NCBI GenBank assembly: GCA_014804425.1
Contig: JAAUZV010000004.1
Coordinates: forward strand, 1 to 64,000
Length of the DNA stretch: 64,000 nucleotides
Direction: 5' to 3'
DNA from: Lachnospiraceae bacterium
GTDB taxonomy: Bacteria; Bacillota; Clostridia; Lachnospirales; Lachnospiraceae
A model generated the notes under the pieces. That model saw only the letters and a program-made list of their open reading frames with translations, was not told the DNA's origin and made no database searches. Numbering within the stretch: position 1 is the stretch's first letter; every line of letters starts with the position of its first letter. Shown piece by piece: positions 15,726 through 24,472 of this stretch. The translations under genes were made by a program, and so were the position numbers.

Positions 15726-16234
15726 CTAATATAATTTATCAACCGCTGCCTCATATATCTGTAATGTACTGTCATCAAACAGCACCCAATATACAATATC
15801 AATTTTACCGGGATTGTCGGATAGGAACCTATTGACTGTATGAACAGCTACTTTTGCTGCCTTATCCACAGGATAACCATACACTCCCGTGGAAATGGAG
15901 GGAAATGCTATGGCACGGATCCCCTTCTCAACCGCAGCTGTCAATGATTTATAATAACAAAAAGCTAAGAGATCTGCCTCCCGTCCTTCCCCACCACGCC
16001 ATATTGATCCTACTGTGTGAATAACATAGTCGGCAGGCAAATTATACCCTTTAGTCAGTTTTGCTTCTCCCGTTGAGCATCCGTGAAGCGTCCGGCACCC
16101 TCCTAGAGCTGCGGCCCCGCTGCCCTATGGATTGCTCCATCTACACCACCGCCGCCTAAAAGTGATTCATTGGCCGCATTGACAATTGCCTGAACCTCGA
16201 TTTTTGTAATGTCACCTTTTACCGTCTTAATCAT
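15726..16234 (-). pseudogene. Macrodomain (ADP-ribose hydrolase type) gene broken by a frameshift
   Basis: Start ATG at 16234: [42 protein letters not shown], all classic macrodomain (the NAAN and GGGGVDGAI segments bind ADP-ribose). After PQL the frame meets TAG at about 16105; shifting by one base restores GCRTLHGCSTGEAKLTKGYN and then PADYVIHTVGSIWRGG to the stop at 15726. Only one indel separates two otherwise well-preserved halves, so this is a recent mutation or a sequencing error. Family members remove ADP-ribose from proteins or nucleic acids, or deacetylate O-acetyl-ADP-ribose. It starts 4 bases after the DUF4268 stop and ends 11 bases before the ImmA-HTH gene. Confidence 0.8.
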
Positions 16235-16238
16235 TGTC

Positions 16239-17162
16239 TCACTCCGCAAACCTCTTGACTACCTCGCGTAGCTTCATAGCTTTTTCACAATACCATTCAA
16301 AGTATTTATCCCAATTGTCAGTATTAAAATCAGCATTATACGTGTCATATCCAAACACCGCATCTATAGATGCCTCATGCCATGTGATTTCCTCACCCAA
16401 AAACTCCTCGATGGCTGCTTTCTGCTCTAAAAAATGATTATACAAATCCTTGTTTTTACTGATATATATCTGAGCCGCAAGACGGTTCTTTGTCATTGTG
16501 GCAGTCAATGTAATATGACAGTGTCTGTTTCCTACTGAGAGATTATACCATCCCTGTGGATACGCCTTCCTTTCACTAAATATTTTTTTAAATTCTGCTT
16601 TATTGAATGCATACTTCTTGAATGCTTCCCAATATTCAAGATTAGTCTTCTTTGTATCTGACCGTCCCTCAGAAGCTTTAATTGCTTTCGCCCAATCATT
16701 AGGCCGTTCCACTATATTAAAGCGAGGTGCAGGAACAGAACCGTTGATTTTCCACAATTCAATTTCCAGCAGAAAGAACCCAATGTTTTCATCCGTGTGT
16801 TGATTGAGCCATTCTACTACTTGCCGATGCTCATCTCGGGCCCGTTTAACAATCCAAATTATAACAGATGCCTCCTTCCCGGCAGCATATGTTATTATCT
16901 TGCCAAGATGGTCATGGTTTGTATCTTCCAGTTGATTTTCAATGATGATCTTCCTACCGGTTCCCTCTTCTGTTGCGAAAAGATCAACAGAGAAACTCCC
17001 CACAGGAGACTCCCTTTCTTCAAGATCAATATCAATTCCAACCGTCTCTCCAAGCATAGTAAGGTTCTCATCCTGAGCAAGCCATACCGTAAAGTCCCTC
17101 GCCTCATTGAGCCATATTTTGCGCAAGTCTTCTACTCGTTCAATTTTCCCTAACTCTGGCAT
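16239..17162 (-). CDS. DUF4268 domain protein with PD-(D/E)XK-like N-terminal domain
   Basis: 307 residues; ATG at 17162 after AGGAGGTACAT. The N-terminal half has [20 protein letters not shown] followed by [20 protein letters not shown], the Asp...Glu-Asn-Gln core of a nuclease-fold family often seen as DUF4268 or DUF91-like proteins. The C-terminal half ([40 protein letters not shown]) is the DUF4268 domain. Such proteins are often encoded in defence and restriction neighbourhoods, but no reaction is established. First gene of the operon with the macrodomain and ImmA-HTH genes, essentially without intergenic space. Confidence 0.75.
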   Translation of the reverse strand: MPELGKIERVEDLRKIWLNEARDFTVWLAQDENLTMLGETVGIDIDLEERESPVGSFSVDLFATEEGTGRKIIIENQLEDTNHDHLGKIITYAAGKEASVIIWIVKRARDEHRQVVEWLNQHTDENIGFFLLEIELWKINGSVPAPRFNIVERPNDWAKAIKASEGRSDTKKTNLEYWEAFKKYAFNKAEFKKIFSERKAYPQGWYNLSVGNRHCHITLTATMTKNRLAAQIYISKNKDLYNHFLEQKAAIEEFLGEEITWHEASIDAVFGYDTYNADFNTDNWDKYFEWYCEKAMKLREVVKRFAE

Positions 17163-17265
17163 ATGTACCTCCTCATGTATTTAGAATTGTCAAAATTTTT
17201 ATCTTGACAGCTGAACCATTATAAAAAACAGTATCGTTTAAGAGGTTTCAAATGAAACTTCTTGG

Positions 17266-17312
17266 CTACAATTGACTACTACATTTATTAATCTTACTTC
17301 CGTCAATCGTAG
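17266..17312. terminator. Hairpin upstream of the DUF4268 operon
   Basis: CTACAATTGAC (17266-17276) pairs with GTCAATCGTAG (17302-17312) with one mismatch and a 25-base loop. There is no strong T-run. It lies between the decayed gene at 17382-17848 and the DUF4268 operon, both read on the minus strand, and may separate their transcripts. Confidence 0.35.
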
Positions 17313-17381
17313 TCTTACCGCAGTGGCTAGGCACAGCAAAACCTCACATATGCCCCATTTTGCCCCGACATTTCAAACTTT

Positions 17382-17848
17382 TCAAAATGTAAAACTATTG
17401 AAAGTATGATTTCCACAAGTTAAACATTTACATCCCAATGCTCTTTCTTCATCTCTATAGTCGTACAAATTACATATATAAGCATTATATATACCATTTT
17501 CGTGTCTGTCTACTTCTTTTTTATATGCTTCTTCATATTCTAGTTTTTTATGTATATATTTTCTTGTTTTGTTGAATTTGCAACCTTAATTGCTTTATCA
17601 AAATTTTCCAACACTATTTCCCTATATACCTTTAAAGTTTTACCAAATTCATTAAAACTTTAAAATATCGTAGCTCTTTTATTAAGTTACTCTAAATATT
17701 CGGCATCTTTTTAATTGTAACATTAGCACCAGCAAAATTATTGTTATTTACAATGTGATTTATAATATTTGTAAAGTAATTATTAATAGCTTTTTGTGTG
17801 ATGAAAGCAGTTCCACAATTTTCTATATTATCATAAAATTGTTCCTGT
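17382..17848 (-). pseudogene. Decayed AT-rich gene with CxxC end
   Basis: Three protein-like stretches line up on the minus strand in different frames: QEQFYDNIENCGTAFITQKA followed by INNYFTNIINHIVNNN (ends near 17697), then YREIVLENFDKAIKVANSTK (about 17560-17630), then KLEYEEAYKKEVDRHENGIY, LYDYRDEERALGCKCLTCGN, HTFNSFTF, stopping at 17382. Stops and shifts between them show decay. The last part has a CKCLTC motif, perhaps one half of a zinc site. Family unknown. The codon use is very AT-rich, unlike the neighbouring DUF4268 operon, which suggests foreign origin. Confidence 0.45.
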
Positions 17849-17885
17849 AAACAAAAACAAATTGTCCGCCCCTAGCTGTAGTAGA

Positions 17886-17914
17886 GTCGAGGGTTCAAAG
17901 CCCCCTCTCGCCAC
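17886..17914 (+). other. tRNA 3'-end-like scar
   Basis: GTCGAGGG-TTCAAAG-CCCCCTCTCGCCA resembles the T-arm and acceptor 3' strand of a tRNA-Ser, but with two extra C after the T-loop and no 5' part upstream. It lies at the edge of the decayed AT-rich gene and could be the attachment-site footprint of a lost integrative element. Confidence 0.3.
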
Positions 17915-18132
17915 TTTAGAAAAGTGTAGAAAATTCATACATTAAATTTTGGAATTTTTGTTTGTAAGGCAATCTAAATACATTTTTAAATTAGAATATA
18001 TATTATTAAATGCAATTTAAAATTAACCGAATCGCTTAAAATGTATTCCAAATTATGACATGTTATGATAAAGTATATTGCAGAAATAAATTTATATATA
18101 AATTTGAAAAAAGCAGTAAAAGGAGATAAAAA

Positions 18133-18573
18133 ATGAAAACTTGTCCAAAATGCGGAGAATTATTAGGTGATTCTATAAAAGTTTGTTTCAAATGCAGGTA
18201 TGATTTTAATTATAATAGAGTTATTTCACGTACCGAATTTGCTGAGCAACGTGAAAAACAGATTCAGCAACAGAATAAACAAATTGAAGAAGCCAAATTA
18301 AGAGAAGATCAGAAAAAAATACAATTAACGAAAAATTCTCTTTTTGAGTACCAAGTTATTACTGTAGATGATTTATCAACCGGACAGGCTGATAAAGGTG
18401 GTATTCAAAACGTATTAAATGAATGGTCACGCAAAGGGTGGAGACTGCATTCTATTTTTACTAATGAAATTGGAAAGACTTCAACAGGCGCTTCTTTCGC
18501 AGGATTTGGATCCAGCATTAATGCGACTATATGTCAGACAATTCTGGTTTTTGAAAGATGTATTAAAGAATAA
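18133..18573 (+). CDS. Zinc-ribbon and DUF4177 protein
   Basis: 146 residues; ATG at 18133 after AAAAGGAG. The N-terminus is a zinc ribbon, CPKCG(x10)CFKC (residues 4-21). A charged helix rich in Gln and Lys follows (REKQIQQQNKQIEEAKLRED), then a DUF4177 domain: FEYQVITVDDLSTGQADKGG, LNEWSRKGWRLHSIFTNEIG, ILVFER. The DUF4177 fold is a small beta-alpha domain of unknown role, frequent in Firmicutes. It is monocistronic in a debris-rich region. No function can be assigned. Confidence 0.75.
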   Translation: MKTCPKCGELLGDSIKVCFKCRYDFNYNRVISRTEFAEQREKQIQQQNKQIEEAKLREDQKKIQLTKNSLFEYQVITVDDLSTGQADKGGIQNVLNEWSRKGWRLHSIFTNEIGKTSTGASFAGFGSSINATICQTILVFERCIKE

Positions 18574-18643
18574 ATTGTATAATAGTTAATATATATTAAG
18601 GGGACTATTCCAAAGTTAGTAAAAACCTTAAAACTGATTTAAG

Positions 18644-18808
18644 ATAAATGAGGTGCCCTTGGAAGAGAATGATATCCAGACGGCAGAAGACATTCAGAAT
18701 CCCTTGAAGAATTTGATCGGCGGAATCATCAAGAAAATGATGGAGATCGAAATAGATACGCATATCAGATATGAAAAATCCGAACGTTCCAGCAGCGATG
18801 ATTCCTGA
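18644..18808 (+). pseudogene. IS256 family transposase fragment
   Basis: The plus strand reads VPLEENDIQTAEDIQNPLKN, LIGGIIKKMMEIEIDTHIRY, EKSERSSSDDS and stops at 18808. This is the N-terminal segment of IS256-type transposases (AEDI...LKxLxGGxxxxMMExEMDxHxGYxKSE). Everything beyond this segment, including the DDE catalytic residues, is absent, so it is an insertion-sequence scar. Confidence 0.65.
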
Positions 18809-18810
18809 AG

Positions 18811-18900
18811 CAGCTCAGCACACACGATTTTCAGCACCTTTCTGCCGAGGAGCTTGACGCATATGAACAGGGCAACCCCTATCAGAACGGCAAGCGATAG
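18811..18900 (+). pseudogene. C-terminal relic of an unidentified gene
   Basis: Directly after the IS256 fragment a 29-codon open stretch reads QLSTHDFQHLSAEELDAYEQ then GNPYQNGKR and stops at 18900. The acidic, hydrophilic composition looks like the tail of a real protein cut off by the insertion element. No start and no identifiable family. Confidence 0.3.
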
Positions 18901-18947
18901 TGTGTGCCTATCCTCAATCTGAATGTATTTGTATTTTTGTTTCAAAC

Positions 18948-18992
18948 AAGCTACAATGCAAACCTGTCTAAAAATGAATTGCATTGTAGCTT
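18948..18992. terminator. Perfect 14-bp inverted repeat
   Basis: AAGCTACAATGCAA (18948-18961) and TTGCATTGTAGCTT (18979-18992) pair perfectly with a 17-base loop; plus-strand sequence continues GATTCTTTTC. A bidirectional terminator or the end of a small repeat element. Confidence 0.55.
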
Positions 18993-19193
18993 GATTCTTT
19001 TCTTAGAGCTGACGCTTTCTGAAATTACAATCAAAACGCCTCAAATTAAAGCAAATCATTTTTAATACTGTCATCATCTTTCAGGCAGGCTAATCGCTTC
19101 AACCGCTACACTTCCTGATAGTTACATATTGCTCTACTTTTATTCAATTAAATTAATTGGCTAAATAACATATTAATTTATCCTATAAAATGT

Positions 19194-19673
19194 TTAACCA
19201 AACAATATATAGTCACACTGCATTTTCTTTTCATTTTTCAAAGCCTCTTTTCTATCTCCAAAATCGTTATTTTGATTTAGAAAAATCAAAATTTCATATT
19301 CATCCCAACTCAATTCATTTTTTCGCATAAATTCAGCCGCATCTTTCTTTTCTGTTTGAATATCGTAAAAGCATATATCACTTGTATATTTTTTATGGAA
19401 TTGGCTCACCCCCGCAACAATTGCGAAAATTTCTTCCTTTTTATTTTTTGCAAATTTAATATATGAAAAATTACACTCCCCCGAATTCAATGTTGCCCTA
19501 TCCTTACCGAAAATATTTTCCACCACTTTGTTTGCCCATTCCGTATATGTTTTCGATTCGCTAAAATTTTTACTTCGAACCAGAGCAACCCTTTTATCAC
19601 CATACTTCGTTTTCATATCAGAAACAACATCGTCTTTTTTCGATAAATCGCAAATCGTTTCCGCTTTTCTCAT
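19194..19673 (-). CDS. Hypothetical protein
   Basis: 159 residues from the ATG at 19673, chosen because GAGGGAGG lies upstream; the open frame extends 22 codons further without a better signal. The sequence is soluble, with two blocks: DMKTKYGDKRVALVRSKNFS and IFAIVAGVSQFHKKYTSDIC followed by WDEYEILIFLN. I do not recognise a family and see no membrane segment. AT-rich, and beside another hypothetical gene (19787) on the same strand with a 113-base gap. Confidence 0.5.
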   Translation of the reverse strand: MRKAETICDLSKKDDVVSDMKTKYGDKRVALVRSKNFSESKTYTEWANKVVENIFGKDRATLNSGECNFSYIKFAKNKKEEIFAIVAGVSQFHKKYTSDICFYDIQTEKKDAAEFMRKNELSWDEYEILIFLNQNNDFGDRKEALKNEKKMQCDYILFG

Positions 19674-19786
19674 TAACCATATCCTCCCTCTAAACTCCAA
19701 ACTACAATCGCAATCATAACTTTTTTCCACAACACACAAGCCTGCAAAGAGAATATTGAGAGGATTCTTCTTTACAATACTGCCCT

Positions 19787-20989
19787 TCAGAATCCCTCAT
19801 TCCTCGCCAATTCAAACATTTCTGTAGATCGAATTTTATACTGCTCATACAAAACCACAAAATCCCGGTCTATCATTGAAATCACATCGTTCTCATCAAC
19901 AAACGCCTCCATGCCCTTTTCCTTACAAATCAGCAAAAACGTGCCTCGCATAACATAATATAGCATGATTGAAATTTCAAAATAATGCAATACAGGATAT
20001 TTCGCCGCCTGTATGCTGCCATGGGTATATGCATGGCATGACTTATAGAAGCTCTCAAGCTGTTCTAACTCAAAAATTCTATCCTCGTCTTTCGCTTTAA
20101 GAAATGTGAGGATTCCATAAACAGAATATGGAAATTTCTTCGCAATCTTATGATATTTGTCAAAAAAATCTACCCAGCCAAAATGAAGATAATCTGCTCT
20201 AGCTTTTAAATCCTGACGATACCGTTTTTTAAACAGTTCATTAAATTCTTTCGGATATGCATGGCGACAGGAGTATTCAAGCTCAAACATCCTGAATTTT
20301 TCATACCAGTCACAAAATTCCGTTTGCATATTCAACATCAGAAGTTTGAGATACATTTCAATCGCCCCTCGGCATAAAGGATATGCCGTCCCCAACAAAT
20401 TACCTTCCAATAAGGATAGGGCCGAATACCCATTATAAATTACACCAAAATATAATTGCTCGCAGCATACGGTATGCCCATCCATCAGCATTTGACCCAT
20501 TTTAGTTGACATAGCAAAAAGTTCATATGGCAATGGATAATACAGAAATTCCTCTCCATGAAACAGCGTGTTTTTCCTAAAATATACGCTACCATAAAAA
20601 CGGAGTTTGATTTTCTCTATCGTTTCAGAAACGAGCTGCTGCTTATATCTCCTGCTCCTTTCGTTTTTCCGTATTTCATCTTCCGAAAGGAAAATCGAGT
20701 GTGCCCTATGTATCCCCACTATCATCCTGCAAATATCATACTCCGGAGCCTCCCCGATTCCCGTGATCATCTTCTCATTCGACCACCGAAAATCATAGTA
20801 TTTCATAAAGTTATCAAAACCCAAATCTTTCAAAACCTGATCTTTAATATCTATCAGGAAACAGCCTTTTATCCTCCCTTTAAAAATACGCTTCAAGGCG
20901 TCATTGTTTTGTTCGGCAATTGCTCTTAAATCTGGCATAAACGGCGATCCAAGAAAACCCTGTTCTTTCAAAACAGCACCTTCTTCCAC
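19787..20989 (-). CDS. Hypothetical protein, helical, DUF5677-like
   Basis: 400 residues in an uninterrupted frame from a GTG at 20989; an ATG near 20938 (MPDLRAIAEQ) is an alternative, and neither has a good ribosome binding site. The middle contains SLLEGNLLGTAYPLCRGAIE and MYLKLLMLNMQTEFCDWYEK, and later SFYKSCHAYTHGSIQAAKYP. An Arg-Gly-Ala-x-Glu helix followed by a His-x-x-Thr-His segment recalls DUF5677/HEPN-like proteins of unknown or defence-related function. This is a resemblance only. No gene partner is obvious apart from 19194. Confidence 0.55.
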   Translation of the reverse strand: MEEGAVLKEQGFLGSPFMPDLRAIAEQNNDALKRIFKGRIKGCFLIDIKDQVLKDLGFDNFMKYYDFRWSNEKMITGIGEAPEYDICRMIVGIHRAHSIFLSEDEIRKNERSRRYKQQLVSETIEKIKLRFYGSVYFRKNTLFHGEEFLYYPLPYELFAMSTKMGQMLMDGHTVCCEQLYFGVIYNGYSALSLLEGNLLGTAYPLCRGAIEMYLKLLMLNMQTEFCDWYEKFRMFELEYSCRHAYPKEFNELFKKRYRQDLKARADYLHFGWVDFFDKYHKIAKKFPYSVYGILTFLKAKDEDRIFELEQLESFYKSCHAYTHGSIQAAKYPVLHYFEISIMLYYVMRGTFLLICKEKGMEAFVDENDVISMIDRDFVVLYEQYKIRSTEMFELARNEGF

Positions 20990-21046
20990 TTGTCATATTT
21001 GTTTAAATCCTCACAGGAATAACGATCGGATTATCGCTCCTGTTTC

Positions 21047-21140
21047 AAATTGGGTAAATATAAACAGTGTTGACCTAATTCTTATCATACCAAACTATCC
21101 TTTCAAATTCTAGTACATTACATGATTAATTCATATTTTT
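21047..21140. repeat. Dispersed hairpin element, copy B
   Basis: AATTGGGT (21048-21055) and ACCTAATT (21073-21080) pair, followed by CTTATCATACCAAACTATCC and TTTCAAATTCTAGTACATTAC. The tail is nearly identical to 46172-46220, and the hairpin recurs at 10920 and 49029. It fills most of the gap 20990-21208, in which I see no gene. Confidence 0.5.
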
Positions 21141-21208
21141 CTGTTGTCACTTTAATGCTGTTACAAAAATGAAGTAATAGCAGTATAGCAAGCACATTAT
21201 TTTTCGGC

Positions 21209-21250
21209 AAAAAAAGCCGACAAACTGTGATCGCTCACAAGTTCATCGGC
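21209..21250 (-). terminator. Rho-independent terminator of the ABC/XRE operon
   Basis: On the minus strand GCCGATGAACTTGTGA pairs with TCACAGTTTGTCGGC and is followed by TTTTTTTGCCG. It lies 65 bases after the stop at 21315. Confidence 0.75.
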
Positions 21251-21314
21251 CCCGCGTCTGTATATCTGCCTCTTTGATGTGATACTGTTCTCCGCGACAA
21301 ACCGGATCATCCAT

Positions 21315-22202
21315 CTAATTTTGACCACTCACCAAATCCACAACCAGCTCTGAATAGATTCCCGAAATACAGATCTCATTTTCACTGTCAGCAGCATTTC
21401 CGCACTCTGCTGACTTTCCTTCTTTTACATAATAAACATGACATTTTCTGCCTTTATTTATCACATTTACCATATTTTCCTCCGGAATATGCACAATTGC
21501 TTTTGCCTTCCATTGGTTAATATCCAGCCTTCCCGTAATCTTATCAACCGTCATTTCATAATCCGTTTTTGCTGTGAATTCCAGACTTCCGCTGCTGTCT
21601 GAAATGAAGACCTGCTCTGCATCACCGTCATATTCTAAACGGTTCAGATGAAGATTATTTATCGCAAGAAGTTTTACGCTGGCTGCAATCTCGCAATGGT
21701 CAGAATATTTATTCGGAAAAATGATCTCAACGGTCAGCGACTCCTCCGCTTCATAACGGCTTAGCTTATTTTGGTTAAGACAAAGCACATCCAGCTTGTT
21801 TTTCCTGTCATCCAGCTTGATCTTAAACATGGAGCCTAAATTCTCAAGAGTTTCAGAGGACAGCTTCACATGCAGCTTCTCATCATCACCTGATGACAGC
21901 ATGATCGCAGCCGCACTGCCAATATTGACGTCAAAATGTTTTTCACAGTCAATGTCATAAATTGTTTCACTGGTATACACAAAGGTTTCCGGGGTTTTCT
22001 TTGCGACGGAATCCATAAGCAGCTCGTCTATGGTCGTCTTAAAGATTTCGGCCAGGATCACCATATTTTCAACATCCGGTAACCCTTTCCCGGTTTCCCA
22101 TTTCGTGATAGCCTGCCTTGTAACACCGATTTTCTCGGCAAGCTGCTCCTGTGAGATTCCTTCTTTTTTTCGTATTTGTTTTAATTTTTCAGAAAAATTC
22201 AT
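21315..22202 (-). CDS. XRE regulator with C-terminal adhesin-like beta domain
   Basis: 295 residues from the ATG at 22202 (MNFSEKLKQIRKKEGI); ATG at 22214 and a TTG at 22223 that overlaps the previous stop are alternatives. Residues 1-60 are a Cro/CI helix-turn-helix (SQEQLAEKIGVTRQAITKWE). From residue 85 on, repeated short beta strands with few charged cores (VFISDSSGSLEFTAKTDYEM, DKITGRLDINQWKAKAIVHI) resemble the DUF4097-type beta domain. It is the last gene after an ABC ATPase and permease, with overlapping ends. In such operons the regulator commonly senses the same stress the transporter relieves; this is inference. Confidence 0.75.
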   Translation of the reverse strand: MNFSEKLKQIRKKEGISQEQLAEKIGVTRQAITKWETGKGLPDVENMVILAEIFKTTIDELLMDSVAKKTPETFVYTSETIYDIDCEKHFDVNIGSAAAIMLSSGDDEKLHVKLSSETLENLGSMFKIKLDDRKNKLDVLCLNQNKLSRYEAEESLTVEIIFPNKYSDHCEIAASVKLLAINNLHLNRLEYDGDAEQVFISDSSGSLEFTAKTDYEMTVDKITGRLDINQWKAKAIVHIPEENMVNVINKGRKCHVYYVKEGKSAECGNAADSENEICISGIYSELVVDLVSGQN

Positions 22203-22219
22203 ACCAATACCCATGCCTT

Positions 22220-24469
22220 TCAATCTTTTAAAAGAGAATATGCCGTAATTTTTTTAATTGGTGCTGAAAGAAGTATGCTGATCACAAATGCCACAGCAGT
22301 AAACATCATGGCAAATACGATCAATATCCAGACAGATACTTCAAAATGATTTTTTACGGCCCCAATCATGGAAAAAATGATATTGTTGATCGCGGGAAGA
22401 TACCACAGCCCGGCTATGACCGAAATAATTGACGCCACAGCCACAACGGGTATTAACGCAAGCGCGGTCTTAACCGTAAGCTGCCTGTTTGTGTATCCGA
22501 TCGCTTTATAGATGCCAAATTCCTGTCTGCGTCTGCTTATCATCGAATTTATGATCACATACATCACAAGCAGCACCATCAGAACGGAAACCACAAACAG
22601 GATCATCACGATCACAGACACAATACTCGTATACATCCTTTTGCCGTTTTCACTCATCTGTTCAAAATTTACGGACGATTGAATGATCGCATCGTGGTTT
22701 TCTTCATACTCAGTGATAAACTCATTGGCATTTTTATGATATAAATAAACATTGACGGTATTTGTTGTTTCACCGATTTTTTCGTACCCCGCACTTGTCA
22801 GCTGACATACCGCTCCTGCATTGTTAACGCTTTGAATATAACCGGTCACAATATAACTTGCCGATTTATTGTGGGCTGTCAGCTCTATTTCACTGCCGAT
22901 AGGAAACTCATCCGAAATTGCATTTCCCACTGCAATTTCATTCTCTTTCACAGGACTGTGACCTTCATAACAGATGTCATTTGTTGATTTTGAAAAATCT
23001 TCACACACAAAGGCAGTAAGACTTCCACTTTCATAACTGACAGGTACAGACGCATATTCCATAAAAAGGCTTACACGACTGTCGTTTTCAAGAAGCTCCT
23101 TAAGCTCCGTCATTTTTCCATCCTCCGCCGTGAAAATAACCGATGGTAATTCCTCCGAAAGTGTATTCATAAAATGATCCGGCTTGACATTTACATTGTA
23201 TAGGAGCGTTCCTGCAAAGGACAGCAGCACCATGATACCAAACGAGACAATCAATAACAATATTGTATGTCCCGCCGATTCGTTTCCGGTGATTCCTCTT
23301 ATGGCATGAATCGGCTCTAATCTACGTATTTTCCCTGCTGAAAGATAGGAAAAAAGTGATATCGCAAGTGTCAGTATCAGCATGACGATCAGCAAGGCCA
23401 TTATATCAAAATCGGGCGTATAAGAAAATCCCGATTGGATTGCCAAAATCCCCGCCACGAAAGGCAGGACCGCATAAGACAGGGCGATTCCGATTGCCGT
23501 AGAAACAATGCCTACAAGCAGGTAGGGCATCACTGCTGAAGCAATGATCATTTGACTTGTATAACCAATTGCTTTTAATACCCCCATCTGCGCCAGCTCG
23601 TCTTCGATTGCGCTTCGTATCCGAAAGTTACTGAGAAAAATGCTGACTGCAAGTATGATGGCAGCAAGCGCCAAAAAGATAACGATAAGCAGGGTACAAA
23701 CCATCGTTCTGGTCTGCTTTGCAGTGTCCCTGTCATTGATATTTAATAATGCGATCCCTTTTTCTCTTAACATCTCAGAGATCGCATTTTTTATTGCGTT
23801 TAAATCCGCGGTGCCGCTTATTTTTAAGGAGTATTCTGCAATGACATGATCACGATATTCAAGCGCAAAATCTTCATAGACAGCCCCCGGAAAATATCCG
23901 CCGATCAGCCCGGTACCGTAGTTTCCATACTGCATTTCCTGAACGACACCGCCAATATCATAGGTATGCTCCTTGCCATCTATGGAATAAGCAATCCTGC
24001 CGCCTTCTGCAAAACCGCCTAATTCCTTCATATACATCGGAATAAAAACAGAGCGGCCACTCTTCCCGGAATATTCCGTAACGTCAAGCCGGTTCAGCGT
24101 TCTTTCCTCATCCAGATTGTAAAAAACCGTATTCATGTCAAAATCAGAGCCCGCAAATTCACGGACTGTTACCGGCATAAATACCCCGCCACGCTTTTCC
24201 ACAAAGGATACCCCGTCAATTTCCTCCACTTCTGTAAGCAAATCTGAATGATCCTGAATCTGTGGAATGATAAAATTCACGTCCGCTGTGTCAAGCTGAT
24301 CAAACAGGCTGTCATAAGCGTTAAATGTTTGAAAAGCAAGCACAAGCGCAATATTGATAATAAATGCAGTCAGGCAGATAAACACCCCAAAGGATAGATA
24401 TTGGCCCTTTGCTTTTTTCAAATTATGCAGGATCAGCGTGGATATTTTATTCATGATGCGAAGCCCCAT
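22220..24469 (-). CDS. ABC transporter permease, FtsX/MacB type
   Basis: 749 residues; ATG at 24469, three bases after the ATPase stop (an ATG at 24454 is also possible). Two FtsX-like units: an N-terminal membrane span, a large extracellular domain (residues 50-240), three spans (TLLIVIFLALAAIILAVSIF onward), a second extracellular domain (430-600) and three C-terminal spans (SVIVMILFVVSVLMVLLVMY; the last near WILIVFAMMFTAVAFVISIL). Two extracellular domains fit the large permeases that export or remove antimicrobial peptides or lipids. Works with the ATPase at 24473. Intact. Confidence 0.88.
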   Translation of the reverse strand: MGLRIMNKISTLILHNLKKAKGQYLSFGVFICLTAFIINIALVLAFQTFNAYDSLFDQLDTADVNFIIPQIQDHSDLLTEVEEIDGVSFVEKRGGVFMPVTVREFAGSDFDMNTVFYNLDEERTLNRLDVTEYSGKSGRSVFIPMYMKELGGFAEGGRIAYSIDGKEHTYDIGGVVQEMQYGNYGTGLIGGYFPGAVYEDFALEYRDHVIAEYSLKISGTADLNAIKNAISEMLREKGIALLNINDRDTAKQTRTMVCTLLIVIFLALAAIILAVSIFLSNFRIRSAIEDELAQMGVLKAIGYTSQMIIASAVMPYLLVGIVSTAIGIALSYAVLPFVAGILAIQSGFSYTPDFDIMALLIVMLILTLAISLFSYLSAGKIRRLEPIHAIRGITGNESAGHTILLLIVSFGIMVLLSFAGTLLYNVNVKPDHFMNTLSEELPSVIFTAEDGKMTELKELLENDSRVSLFMEYASVPVSYESGSLTAFVCEDFSKSTNDICYEGHSPVKENEIAVGNAISDEFPIGSEIELTAHNKSASYIVTGYIQSVNNAGAVCQLTSAGYEKIGETTNTVNVYLYHKNANEFITEYEENHDAIIQSSVNFEQMSENGKRMYTSIVSVIVMILFVVSVLMVLLVMYVIINSMISRRRQEFGIYKAIGYTNRQLTVKTALALIPVVAVASIISVIAGLWYLPAINNIIFSMIGAVKNHFEVSVWILIVFAMMFTAVAFVISILLSAPIKKITAYSLLKD

Positions 24470-24472
24470 TTA

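Noticed and set aside
18694-18984. 96-codon hydrophobic minus-strand frame
   Set aside because: Antisense to the IS256 fragment and its neighbour relic; the hydrophobicity arises from the complement of acidic and charged codons.
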